The notes under the pieces: generated by a model
Told to the model about the DNA's origin: nothing
Seen by the model: the letters and a program-made list of their open reading frames with translations, nothing else
Databases searched by the model: none
Made by a program: the position numbers and the translations under genes
Virus record (IMG/VR): IMGVR_UViG_3300035666_000043
Coordinates: 1-44,687 of that record
Strand: one strand, 5' to 3'
Length of the DNA stretch: 44,687 nucleotides
From: a virus
Part shown: positions 33,516 through 40,879 of the stretch, in pieces
How positions within the stretch are numbered: position 1 is the first letter of the stretch
Layout: every line of letters starts with the position of its first letter

Positions 33516-33547
33516 TGCAAATATCTGGCCTGAACTGCAGTCAGGCC
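33507..33547. promoter_or_regulatory. Recurring palindrome plus hairpin upstream of RNA polymerase gene
   Basis: CTGCA-CCCC-TGCAA (33507-33520) is a copy of the recurring palindrome. Directly after it, GGCCTGA (33527-33533) and TCAGGCC (33541-33547) form a 7-bp hairpin with ACTGCAG as loop. A further variant, CTGCA-CCC-TGCG, overlaps the start of the RNA polymerase gene at 33614. Confidence 0.5.
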
Positions 33548-33609
33548 CTCCCTAACCAACTCTGCGGGGGTGGAGTGTAATAAGTGCATCGTGATACCGA
33601 TGCTGCACC

Positions 33610-36009
33610 TTGTCTGCACCCTGCGATTCCTACACACCACAGGAACAGCGTCAGCAGCAGATCGAAGCGGGGGCCCATGAGGCCGCTGCAAACCGCTCAC
33701 GCATCGAAAGGTCCAAGCTCAGACAGAAGGAAAGGGAGAGCGTCACCGAGTACGGACGGGCGCTGTTTCGGGCCCACGGCGAGCGTGTGGCGCTGGCCCT
33801 GGAGCACCGGCTGGGGATGGCGATCAACCGGGATGAGGTGGCTGGCCCGTATCACGCCGGCATGGGGCTGCTGTTTCAGCTGGGGGATAAGGGCCCCAGG
33901 TCGATCGCTGGTGTTGCCCTGGGGGTGGTGCTGGACCGGATCAGCAAGCCATCGAGCCACCGGGCCATGGCGTCAGCGATCGGCACCGCAATCGAGGCAG
34001 AGATCAGGGTGCTGGCCGTGGAGGATCGCGGGCAGGACCTGCTGCGCATCAGCCGCAGGCGGTTCGGCAAGCGACTGGCAGCGAAGAAGGCCCTCAAGCA
34101 GCTCCATATAGAGGTGGAGCCGTGGACCGCGACCGAGCGCTTCCACGTCGGCGCCTTCCTGCTGGACATCATCATCACGGAGACCGAGCTGCTCAGGACA
34201 AGACAGCCACCCGGTCGCCGCGGCCTGCAACTGGATCCGGCGCCGGTAATCGCGGACATCATCGCCGCCCATCCGCCCACGCCTGGCTTCTTTCGCAAGC
34301 TGCCGATGCTCACCCCACCCAGGCCCTGGGCCGGGATGACAGGCGGCGGGCACCTGAGCAACACCGAGCCACTGGTGCGCAGCCGCAAGGGGCACCCGAC
34401 CGATTACCTCACCACTGAGGCCCTCCAGCCGGCGCTGAAGGTGGTGAACACCCTGCAGGAGCAGGAGCTCCAGCTGTGCCCGTGGATGGTGGCGAACCAG
34501 CGCATCGCGTGGGATGCCAACTTGCGCGGCCTCTTCCCGATCCTGCGCGATCCGATCGAGCCACCACCCAGGCCAGTTGAGCTGGTGGGGAAGGAGGAGA
34601 TGTACCGCTGGCACCGGCTTAACGATGCCTTCCATCGTGACCGAATCGAGGGCCGGCACGCCCGCAACCAGATCGAGGCATCAATTCGCCAGGCCGAGCA
34701 GCTGGCAGGCGAGCCGATCTGGTTCAGCTGGTGCATGGACATCCGGGGCCGGGCCTACACCGCAAACCGGATGACCACCCACCAGGGCCCGGACCATGAG
34801 AAGGCTCAGATCCTGATCGCCAATGCCAAGCCCTGCGACGAGCAAGCGGCTGAGTGGATCCTCAAGGCAGGAGCGATCCACTGGGGCATCAAAGGCAGCT
34901 GGGCGGAACGGCTGCAGTTCGGCCGGGACAACTTCGAGCGGATGCTGGCGGCAGCAGAGGAACCGCTGGACCGGGTGCATCTATGGCGTGATGCCAAGGA
35001 GCCGTGGCAATTCCTGGCCTGCTGCCGGGCGCTGCAGCAGTGGGTGGAGGACCCCAACCAGCCCATCCATCAGCCGGTGCGGCTGGATCAGACCAGCTCA
35101 GGACCGGGGATCATCGGCGCCCTGCTGCGAGATCGAGGGCTGGCCCGCGCCTGCAATCTGATCGGCACCACCTGGCACGACCTCTACACCGAGCTGGCCC
35201 AGGAGGTGACGCTGCTGCTGCGCTCCGATCTGGAAGCCGGCGATGCCAAGGAGCAGCGGCTGGCGGGCTGGTGGTTGGAGCGAGGCATCAGCCGGGCTAT
35301 GGCCAAGGTGCCGGTGATGTCCACCCTGTACGGGGCGCAGCTGCTGGGAGTGACCGAGCAGCTGGTGGCCCTGCTCGATGAGGCCGAAGGGGCGGTCCCG
35401 CTTTCGGTGCTGGAGCGGGACCGGCTGATCCCGTCCCGCTACCTGGCGCGGAAGTTCTCCCTGTGCGTTGGCGCCCGGCTGGGTGGCGCCGTGGCCTTCC
35501 AGGGCTGGCTGCGGGCTCTGGTGCGCTTGACCGCCGGCAAGAACCTGCCGCTGCAGTGGACCACGCCGATGGGATTCCCGATCCGGCTGGGGCGGGAGCT
35601 CACCGCCAGCAGCGGGGTGAAGTCGTTGCTCCATGGCACCCGCCGCTGGCAGACCGTGCTCGATGCGCCACCGCCGGGGAAGCTCAGCGCCGTGGAGACC
35701 GGCCGGGCCATCACCGCCAACCTCATTCACAGCTTCGATGCCGCCTTGGTGTGGGCAATGGTCTGCGATGGTGCAGAAAAAGGGGTAACCACGCTGCCCA
35801 ACCACGACTGTTTTGCCGTGCCGCCCTGCGATGCCGAATGGCTGCACAGCTCGTTGCTCTGGCGGACTGGGGAGCTCTACCGGCCGGACTGGCTGGCTGA
35901 GATCAGGGCCGAAGTGAAGGCCAGGACTGGGCTCAAGGTGCCAGCACCGCCGATGGTGGGGACGCTGGAGGTTGGGCAGATCGGCCGCAACCCGTATTTG
36001 TTCTCCTAG
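33610..36009 (+). CDS. T7-like single-subunit DNA-dependent RNA polymerase (gp1-like)
   Basis: 799 residues (T7 RNAP has 883). Motif A is VRLDQTSSG with D493; motif B is RAMAKVPVMSTLYG with K566 and Y574; motif C is HDCF with H732 and D733. These correspond to T7 D537, K631, Y639 and D812, so the catalytic set is complete. It should transcribe the middle and late genes. TTG 33610 is the first start after an in-frame stop and no clear ribosome site is seen, suggesting weak translation. Its gene follows the integrase and candidate attP. Confidence 0.95.
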   Translation: MSAPCDSYTPQEQRQQQIEAGAHEAAANRSRIERSKLRQKERESVTEYGRALFRAHGERVALALEHRLGMAINRDEVAGPYHAGMGLLFQLGDKGPRSIAGVALGVVLDRISKPSSHRAMASAIGTAIEAEIRVLAVEDRGQDLLRISRRRFGKRLAAKKALKQLHIEVEPWTATERFHVGAFLLDIIITETELLRTRQPPGRRGLQLDPAPVIADIIAAHPPTPGFFRKLPMLTPPRPWAGMTGGGHLSNTEPLVRSRKGHPTDYLTTEALQPALKVVNTLQEQELQLCPWMVANQRIAWDANLRGLFPILRDPIEPPPRPVELVGKEEMYRWHRLNDAFHRDRIEGRHARNQIEASIRQAEQLAGEPIWFSWCMDIRGRAYTANRMTTHQGPDHEKAQILIANAKPCDEQAAEWILKAGAIHWGIKGSWAERLQFGRDNFERMLAAAEEPLDRVHLWRDAKEPWQFLACCRALQQWVEDPNQPIHQPVRLDQTSSGPGIIGALLRDRGLARACNLIGTTWHDLYTELAQEVTLLLRSDLEAGDAKEQRLAGWWLERGISRAMAKVPVMSTLYGAQLLGVTEQLVALLDEAEGAVPLSVLERDRLIPSRYLARKFSLCVGARLGGAVAFQGWLRALVRLTAGKNLPLQWTTPMGFPIRLGRELTASSGVKSLLHGTRRWQTVLDAPPPGKLSAVETGRAITANLIHSFDAALVWAMVCDGAEKGVTTLPNHDCFAVPPCDAEWLHSSLLWRTGELYRPDWLAEIRAEVKARTGLKVPAPPMVGTLEVGQIGRNPYLFS

Positions 36010-36034
36010 GAGTATTGCCTAGGTGGCTCCTAGG
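36005..36034. promoter_or_regulatory. Triple CCTAGG cluster upstream of SSB gene
   Basis: CCTAGG at 36005, 36018 and 36029, beginning over the RNA polymerase stop codon. The last copy reads CCTAGGTGCCATG, almost the same as CCTAGGTCCATG before the 32004 gene. Confidence 0.55.
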
Positions 36035-36055
36035 TGCCATGATGCGGCAGCAACT

Positions 36056-36069
36056 CTGCATAGATGCAG
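36056..36069. promoter_or_regulatory. Palindrome CTGCA-TAGA-TGCAG before SSB
   Basis: A copy of the recurring palindrome, 6 bases before ATG 36075. T7 has promoter phi2.5 just before its SSB gene. Confidence 0.5.
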
Positions 36070-36074
36070 CACAA

Positions 36075-36695
36075 ATGGCGCGGGAAACGATGGTCGCCCC
36101 CATGGGTGATCTCATGTGGGCGAAGGTCTTGACTCCTGGCATCCAGAACGCTGGGAAGGAGGACGAGAAGGAGGCTTACAGCGTCGAGCTGTTAATGCCG
36201 AAGGGCGATCCTGAGGCCGAAGCATTCGTTAAGAGGCTGAAGTTGTTGTTCGTAGCTGAACACGGCAACACATCGCGCCCTGGCCAGAACGGGCTTCCCT
36301 TTAAGACTTACCGCGACGACAAGGGCGACGAAACCGACCTCTGGAAGTTCAGCTTCAACAGAAAGACTGCGACCTGCAAAGGCACGCCGCTGCCGCCGCC
36401 CGTGGTGCAGGACGCCAAAGGCAAGCCGTGGCCAGTGGACACCCTGATTGGCAACGGAAGCACCGGCAAGATCGCCTTCACCCACTACGGCTGGGATAGT
36501 CCAGAAGGCGGCAAAGGCATCAGCCTGCAGCTGGAGGCTGTGCGAGTGATCAGCTTCCAGCCCTATGTCCCGCCCGACCACGCCGCGGCCTTCGGTGATG
36601 CCGAAGAGGGCTTCTCTCTGCCCGAGCAGAAGGCCGAAGAGGGCGACCCGTTTGGCTTTGGGGGTGACCCGAGCGACGACTCCATTCCCTTCTGA
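36075..36695 (+). CDS. Single-stranded DNA-binding protein (gp2.5-like)
   Basis: 206 residues from ATG 36075; ATG 36090 and ATG 36039 are alternatives. The core (MWAKVLTPG, EAYSVELLMPKGDPEAEAFVKRL, KIAFTHYGWDSPEGGKGISLQLEAVRVISF) fits the OB-fold phage SSB group. The C-terminus is acidic and ends DDSIPF, like the DDDIPF tip of bacterial SSB that docks host replication and repair proteins. It follows the RNA polymerase gene behind two kinds of regulatory palindrome and overlaps the resolvase start (TGATG). Confidence 0.75.
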   Translation: MARETMVAPMGDLMWAKVLTPGIQNAGKEDEKEAYSVELLMPKGDPEAEAFVKRLKLLFVAEHGNTSRPGQNGLPFKTYRDDKGDETDLWKFSFNRKTATCKGTPLPPPVVQDAKGKPWPVDTLIGNGSTGKIAFTHYGWDSPEGGKGISLQLEAVRVISFQPYVPPDHAAAFGDAEEGFSLPEQKAEEGDPFGFGGDPSDDSIPF

Positions 36696-37084
36696 TGAGC
36701 ACACGATCAGCCGACTTCGAGCTGCCGCTGCCATTGCAGCCCAAGGAGCGACCGCGCTTCTCCGGCCATGCGTACAACTCCAAGAAGTACGCCGACTGGA
36801 TGGAGCAATGCCGGGCCATTCTCGGCGAGTGGTGGACAGTCCCGCCACTGCAGAAGGGTCAGCTGGTCGCTGTTTACTTCCTCTTCCGGGGGCCAGGGTA
36901 CAGCGATCTGGACAACTTGTGCGGGGCTGTGATGGATGCGGGCAACGGCATCCTCTGGACTGATGACCGGGTAACGGTTATCAGGCGAATTGATGCTCAA
37001 TGGGAGCAGGCTCCCATAAAGAAGCAATCCATTCTGTTGAAGGTTATTTGGGATGAGCAACCACAAGTATCCACCGCTAAGTGA
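36695..37084 (+). CDS. RusA-like Holliday junction resolvase
   Basis: 129 residues (E. coli RusA has 120). PLQPKERPRF near the N-terminus and YSDLDNLCGAVMDAGNGILWTDDRVTVI carry the RusA signature: D71, D73 and D90/D91 as metal ligands and N74. It should cut branched DNA from recombination or before packaging, the task of gp3 endonuclease I in T7. The start overlaps the SSB stop, and the end overlaps the next gene by 32 bases. Confidence 0.88.
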   Translation: MSTRSADFELPLPLQPKERPRFSGHAYNSKKYADWMEQCRAILGEWWTVPPLQKGQLVAVYFLFRGPGYSDLDNLCGAVMDAGNGILWTDDRVTVIRRIDAQWEQAPIKKQSILLKVIWDEQPQVSTAK

Positions 37085-37235
37085 GCAGATGTGCGGCAAC
37101 TGCCGCTATCACAAGTACTTGAAGTGCCGCCGTTACGCGCCCCGCCCCGCAGGGATCACTGAGGAGGCTTGCTGGCCTGTTACGGACAAGAGCCAGTGGT
37201 GCGGCGAGTGGGCCCCCAGGGAGGCAAGCGAATGA
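37053..37235 (+). CDS. Small cysteine-rich (zinc-binding-like) protein
   Basis: 60 residues with CGNC (14-17) and further Cys at 25, 40 and 50, a pattern suited to one zinc ion or knuckle. Small proteins of this type are common in phage replication regions; their function is not known. It overlaps RusA by 32 bases and the next gene by four (ATGA). Confidence 0.55.
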   Translation: MSNHKYPPLSEQMCGNCRYHKYLKCRRYAPRPAGITEEACWPVTDKSQWCGEWAPREASE

Positions 37236-37789
37236 AGTGCAAGCACTGCGGCCACCATCACACCATTGTCTGCGATGTGGACAAAAAAGAGGAGGGGATC
37301 CTGCGCTATCGCCGCTGTCTTTGCTGCAGCCAGCGGTTCACCACCATGGAGCGGGTGAGCGACTACAGCCATGCCCAGGGCGGCTATGTAGACATCGAGC
37401 CTGCGGCACAAGAGCAGGAGCCGGTGCCAGCGCCGGCCAAAGCCACCCGCATCAAGCGGTTCATCCCGGACGAGGTGCCCGACGAGTTCGGTGTCACCGA
37501 CGAGGCAGCCCCGCTGCTGCTGCAGTGGTGGAGCGAGAGCCGCCGCAGCAAGCACGCCAGCAAGGCCACATGGACCGAAGCTGCCTGGCTCTCCAGCGTC
37601 AAGCGGGTGGGCAAGCTGCCCCCGGCCCGCCAGCTGGCCCTCTGCTCTGCAGGGGTGGAGAACGGCTGGATGGCGCTCAAGGAGGAGTACCTGGGCAAGG
37701 CACCCATGGAGCTCTCAGTGGTCGGCCGCCGGCCCATGCCGAAGGATCCGGCCATGCTCGCCGCGCTGGAGGAGCCATGGCCGGCCTGA
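37232..37789 (+). CDS. Protein with NrdR-type zinc ribbon
   Basis: 185 residues. Residues 1-42 (C3, C6, C29, C32 and RYRRCLCCSQRFTTMERV) closely match the zinc ribbon of NrdR, the ribonucleotide reductase repressor, but the ATP-cone that should follow is missing. Instead a Pro/Ala linker leads to a helical region (LLLQWWSESRRSKHASKATWTEAAWLSSVKRV). It is therefore not NrdR; a DNA-binding role is likely. The start is fixed by an ATGA overlap. Confidence 0.65.
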   Translation: MKCKHCGHHHTIVCDVDKKEEGILRYRRCLCCSQRFTTMERVSDYSHAQGGYVDIEPAAQEQEPVPAPAKATRIKRFIPDEVPDEFGVTDEAAPLLLQWWSESRRSKHASKATWTEAAWLSSVKRVGKLPPARQLALCSAGVENGWMALKEEYLGKAPMELSVVGRRPMPKDPAMLAALEEPWPA

Positions 37790-38301
37790 CACCCGAGACC
37801 TTTATGGCAGTGGCTGAAATGGTGGCCGGTCACCTGCGGCTGAAGGAGGCTGACCGCTGGTCACCCCACGTCTGCCGCCTCAAGCTGCACAGCTTCACCG
37901 CTGAGTTCCCAGAGGTGAACGATCCACAGCTGATGTGGGCGGCAGAGAAGTGGATTCAAGGCACCGATCCGCAGGCCTTCCATCGCTTCCCGGTGTGGGC
38001 TGAGCTGATGGCGCCGCTGTACCGGACAGAGGGCGGGCTGGCGAATCGCAGTTGGGGGCCAAAGGAGGAGCTGCCGAAGTTCGTGCAGTTCAAGCCGGCC
38101 CAGCTGGCACTGATGCCCCAGCAGCCCAGGTCCATCCACGCCGCGCCTGATCCGGCCAACACCGGGGCCTATGCACTGGTGCAGAGCAGTCAGCGGCCGG
38201 CGCTGCCACCTGCTGACGAGGCCCAGGGCCTCACCGATGCGCAGTGGCAGCTCTACCTGGAGCGCATCAGCCGCGCACAGGAAGCGGAGCCGGCGCCATG
38301 A
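37777..38301 (+). CDS. Hypothetical replication-region protein
   Basis: 174 residues from ATG 37777, with GGAGGAG (37768-37774) as ribosome site. Aromatic, helical N-terminal region (FTAEFPEVNDPQLMWAAEKWIQG, FHRFPVWAELMAPLY) and a Pro-rich tail. The design recalls proteins encoded beside phage replication loaders, but no motif proves it. It starts inside the end of the zinc-ribbon gene. Confidence 0.6.
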   Translation: MAGLTPETFMAVAEMVAGHLRLKEADRWSPHVCRLKLHSFTAEFPEVNDPQLMWAAEKWIQGTDPQAFHRFPVWAELMAPLYRTEGGLANRSWGPKEELPKFVQFKPAQLALMPQQPRSIHAAPDPANTGAYALVQSSQRPALPPADEAQGLTDAQWQLYLERISRAQEAEPAP

Positions 38302-38516
38302 ACAAGCTGATCGACAGCACTGCACTGCAAGAGATCCTCGAAAAGGGCCTGCTGCAGGGCTATTGGTCGATCGACCAGTTCAACCGCACCAGCAAGAAAG
38401 GGGAGCCAGTGCTGCCCACGCCGGGCTTCCTTTCGGAACACCCGCAGTTCTTTGACAAATCCCATCGCGATCTGGCGGCTTACGACCAGGGCGCGGGAAA
38501 GAGGGATTGGTTTTGA
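38298..38516 (+). CDS. Hypothetical small protein
   Basis: 72 residues; ATGA overlap with the upstream gene sets the start. It contains QGYWSIDQFNRTSKKGEPV and ends AGKRDWF. No family is recognised. Confidence 0.55.
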   Translation: MNKLIDSTALQEILEKGLLQGYWSIDQFNRTSKKGEPVLPTPGFLSEHPQFFDKSHRDLAAYDQGAGKRDWF

Positions 38517-38540
38517 TTGCACCACTACAGGAGGCCACCA

Positions 38541-38978
38541 ATGACTAGCCACGAAAATCTGCTTGCCCAGATCGATACATTGCTTGACGGCATTGATCGC
38601 GATGAATGCCATCCTGATGGCGGATGGTGGCAAACCAGCGACGGCTCCAAGTTTGGCCGCATCAAGCTGCGGGAATTGAAGGAATTGATTTCTACCAGCC
38701 TTCCGGCTGCCCGGGCCGAGCCGGAGGGGGTGACGGATAAAGAAAAGTGGTATCCCGGCTTTGCTGACTGGCTGGAGCGGGAAATGCCAGAGGGCGCGGT
38801 GATAGGCGATCCGTTGTGGTGGGCTTCAAAGATTGCTGACTATCTGCAACGCTTCGCCCGCCCCACCATCGAGCCGGTGCCCTCACCAGAAATAGTTGAG
38901 ATGGTCAACAAGCTGCATCAAATCAATAACCCCACCACGCACTGCCGGTGCCCGGTGCCCGGTGCGGAGGTCGAGTAA
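38541..38978 (+). CDS. Hypothetical protein
   Basis: 145 residues from ATG 38541, with AGGAGG (38529-38534) as ribosome site. A helical N-terminus (ENLLAQIDTLLDGIDRDE) precedes a mixed middle with several Trp and a CRC-containing end. Less GC-rich than its neighbours. Family not recognised. Confidence 0.55.
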   Translation: MTSHENLLAQIDTLLDGIDRDECHPDGGWWQTSDGSKFGRIKLRELKELISTSLPAARAEPEGVTDKEKWYPGFADWLEREMPEGAVIGDPLWWASKIADYLQRFARPTIEPVPSPEIVEMVNKLHQINNPTTHCRCPVPGAEVE

Positions 38979-39157
38979 TGGCGAGGTACCGAGTCTCCGT
39001 CGATCTTGAGTACAGAGACATATCAATGATTCTCACTCACTTGTATCAGTCATCACGCGATGGCTGGTACTACGGGAATCGAACTCATTTTTGCAATCGG
39101 AGAGACAGGCTGATCGAATTACTGGAATCCAAGCTGCCCCAGGAGCCCCAACCATGA
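38978..39157 (+). CDS. Hypothetical small protein
   Basis: 59 residues, starting on the last base of the upstream TAA (TAATG). Beta/helix pattern with several Tyr (YRVSVDLEYRDISMIL); lower GC than most genes here. No family is recognised. Confidence 0.5.
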   Translation: MARYRVSVDLEYRDISMILTHLYQSSRDGWYYGNRTHFCNRRDRLIELLESKLPQEPQP

Positions 39158-39387
39158 CCACCCCAGCCTCACCCCTGTCCCCCGCCGCGCAGGCGATTCG
39201 GGATGCGTACAAATCTGGCGGCCTGGAGGCCGGGCTGATCGCTGCAGCGGATCAGGTGGTGCCCCTTGAGTTAATGCTCCCTGAACAGGCGCCCATGGAA
39301 CGTCATATTAGGCAGGATGAGCGCAGCAAAATCCGCCGCCAGCTCCTCGCCCTCGCCGCCGAGCTGCGGCAGGAGGGGCAGGCATGA
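39154..39387 (+). CDS. Hypothetical small helical protein
   Basis: 77 residues from ATG 39154 (ATGA overlap). Helical, ending LALAAELRQEGQA. The last 33 bases are copied almost exactly at 39661-39693, suggesting a past duplication or module insertion. Function unknown. Confidence 0.5.
   Translation: MTTPASPLSPAAQAIRDAYKSGGLEAGLIAAADQVVPLELMLPEQAPMERHIRQDERSKIRRQLLALAAELRQEGQA
39355..39387 (+). repeat. Direct repeat, copy 1
   Basis: 33 bases that differ at two positions from 39661-39693. Both copies encode AAELRQEGQA and a stop codon that overlaps the next start. Confidence 0.85.
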
Positions 39388-39638
39388 ACAACTACATCCA
39401 TCTTCTTGTTTCCGTGATTCACCCTGCTTACGGCATGACGATTAGTCGTTATTGCCTAGGCATTTCACTAGATGATTCACGGATGCGAACTTTTGATATA
39501 GACCTATGGGCGGAACCTGAAATGCGTCAGCTGATCCTGTCTCTGCTATGGAAAGAGTGGCTCAGTGATGGATGCACGGTCGTCGGCTGTGAAGAGATCA
39601 GCGGTGCCGTGCAGTGGGAGGACGTTCACCGTGTCTAA
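39384..39638 (+). CDS. Hypothetical small protein between direct repeats
   Basis: 84 residues, ATGA-coupled to the previous gene. Beta-rich (NNYIHLLVSVIHPAYGMTISRYCLGISLDDS), with a Trp-containing helical end. Clearly lower GC than the surroundings. It is flanked by two 33-base direct repeats, so it may be an inserted cargo gene. It contains one isolated CCTAGG (39455). Function unknown. Confidence 0.5.
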   Translation: MNNYIHLLVSVIHPAYGMTISRYCLGISLDDSRMRTFDIDLWAEPEMRQLILSLLWKEWLSDGCTVVGCEEISGAVQWEDVHRV

Positions 39639-39693
39639 CTGGCAAATAACCCCACCCACCGCCGCCGAGCTGCGACAGGAGGGGCAGGCGTGA
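39631..39693 (+). pseudogene. Gene remnant ending in duplicated AAELRQEGQA
   Basis: A 20-codon frame from GTG 39631 whose second half repeats the C-terminus of the 39154 gene. It is probably the leftover of a duplicated or interrupted gene, kept because its stop couples to the next GTG start. Confidence 0.4.
39661..39693 (+). repeat. Direct repeat, copy 2
   Basis: Second copy of the 33-base repeat at 39355-39387, with A for G and G for A at two positions. Confidence 0.85.
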
Positions 39694-39914
39694 CCTGGCC
39701 CGTTGACTACGAAATCGGCCAGCCGGTGCGCGTCCACTTCCAAGGTGGATGGCGCAGTGGCCAGGTGGTATCCACCCGCACCCGCAGCTGCATGGTCCTG
39801 TTGGTGCGCGGCGGCAATCAGCAGACCATCAACATTCACGACCCTCGCAACATCAAGCCATGCCCAGAGAAAACGACCAGCTCGACATCGAACGATCAGC
39901 TGTCCTTCGGCTGA
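39690..39914 (+). CDS. Hypothetical SH3-like small protein
   Basis: 74 residues from GTG 39690 (GTGA overlap). The pattern IGQPVRVHFQGGWRSGQVVSTRTRSCMVLLVRGGNQQTINIHDPRNI resembles a small Tudor/KOW/SH3-like barrel. Function unknown. It overlaps the next gene by 55 bases. Confidence 0.5.
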   Translation: MTWPVDYEIGQPVRVHFQGGWRSGQVVSTRTRSCMVLLVRGGNQQTINIHDPRNIKPCPEKTTSSTSNDQLSFG

Positions 39915-40024
39915 GAGCAGACGCTGTTAAGCGTGTGCAGAAATCCCGGGAGAGCTACTCGGCTCGTTACTGGGATGGCTACCTGCGGGCTATTGACCAC
40001 ATCCTCGAAATGGAGAATGAGTAA
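39860..40024 (+). CDS. Hypothetical small basic helical protein
   Basis: 54 residues from ATG 39860, inside the end of the previous gene in another frame. One long helix is predicted (SAVLRLRADAVKRVQKSRESYSARYWDGYLRAIDHILEM). It is accepted because its stop (TAATG) couples to the next gene and its composition is protein-like. Confidence 0.45.
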   Translation: MPRENDQLDIERSAVLRLRADAVKRVQKSRESYSARYWDGYLRAIDHILEMENE

Positions 40025-40251
40025 TGGGCTGGAGTGAACCCAAGCGCTACGACTTCGAGGGGCCCATGCCCTCCATCGGCCCCGGTCTCAGCCGCCCCAA
40101 GCCCAAGGAGTCGGCCAGGCTGTACCGGCTGCGGGTCAAGTTGCCCGGCAGCCCGCAGATGATCATCACGATCCCTGCCCCGACCCGTGGGAAGGCAATC
40201 ATGTATTGCAAGAACCGTTGGCCTGGGTGTGATGCGGAGACGATGGAATGA
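40024..40251 (+). CDS. Hypothetical small protein
   Basis: 75 residues with a basic, Pro-rich start and a beta segment (LYRLRVKLPGSPQMIITIPAPTRGKAIMYCKNRWPG). This beta-then-helix end resembles small phage proteins that carry a single-domain alpha/beta fold. Family not named. Coupled at both ends. Confidence 0.5.
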   Translation: MGWSEPKRYDFEGPMPSIGPGLSRPKPKESARLYRLRVKLPGSPQMIITIPAPTRGKAIMYCKNRWPGCDAETME

Positions 40252-40637
40252 ATCGAAGCCCCGTGAATTACGACGAGCCTGCTGGCGAGTGCCGCAAGTC
40301 GGCCGAGTCTGCCATTAAGCCACGGCTTGAACTGCTGCCTAGCGCAGCGCTGGAACAGATTGCCGAAGTGTTGACCTATGGCGCCGCAAAATACGAAGCC
40401 AACAACTGGTGCCGCGGCGCTCGCTGGGGGCGATACTTTGCCGCCCTGCTTCGGCACGTCTTTGCCTGGTGGCGCGGCCAGGATCGAGATCCAGAAACTG
40501 GCATGAGCCATCTGGCCCACGCCGGCTGCTGCCTGCTGTTTTTGATGGAGTACCAGCGCAATGGGTGGGGCACAGACGATCGGTTTCATGGGCCAGACCA
40601 GGAGCCGTTCCAGAAGCTGGATGGGGCGGTCGAATGA
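40248..40637 (+). CDS. dATP/dGTP diphosphohydrolase-like protein (DUF5664/MazZ type)
   Basis: 129 residues. KPRLELLPSAALEQIAEVLTYGAAKYEANNW, then YFAALLRHVFAWWRGQDRDPETGMSHLAHAGCCLLFLMEY, is the signature of the phage nucleotide-hydrolase-like family named after dATP/dGTP diphosphohydrolases; the E-x-x-x and H-x-x-H/D residues would bind metal and substrate. It may clean or balance nucleotide pools. No purZ- or datZ-like gene is present, so a base-Z genome is not suggested. It is coupled to genes on both sides. Confidence 0.75.
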   Translation: MNRSPVNYDEPAGECRKSAESAIKPRLELLPSAALEQIAEVLTYGAAKYEANNWCRGARWGRYFAALLRHVFAWWRGQDRDPETGMSHLAHAGCCLLFLMEYQRNGWGTDDRFHGPDQEPFQKLDGAVE

Positions 40638-40879
40638 AAGCCGTCACGCTTGACCTGGGTGGCGGCATGACAGCCAGCTGCCATCGCGGCGGGCCAACGG
40701 GCCGCTACTTCGTGGGATACCGCAAAGGCACCAGCGCACTGTTCCCCGACGCGCAACAGCTGCGCCGGTTTCTTGCGCTGCCGCCCGGTACGCCCAGCCG
40801 CCAATCCTTTGATGCGTGGGCCGAGGCCCTCGATTCACCACCCGCCACCGAGCCGCCAGCAAATGAAAGCCCTGATTGA
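40634..40879 (+). CDS. Hypothetical small protein
   Basis: 81 residues from ATG 40634 (ATGA overlap). A short beta start (KAVTLDLGGGMTASCHR) and Pro-rich acidic end. It overlaps the exonuclease gene by 17 bases. No family is recognised. Confidence 0.5.
   Translation: MKAVTLDLGGGMTASCHRGGPTGRYFVGYRKGTSALFPDAQQLRRFLALPPGTPSRQSFDAWAEALDSPPATEPPANESPD

Noticed and set aside
39455-39460. Single CCTAGG inside a mini-gene
   Set aside because: An isolated hexamer is expected by chance; only clustered copies before genes are treated as sites.
40248-40637. Sign of a 2-aminoadenine (Z) genome
   Set aside because: Although the gene resembles the MazZ-type family, no purZ-, datZ- or DpoZ-like gene is present.
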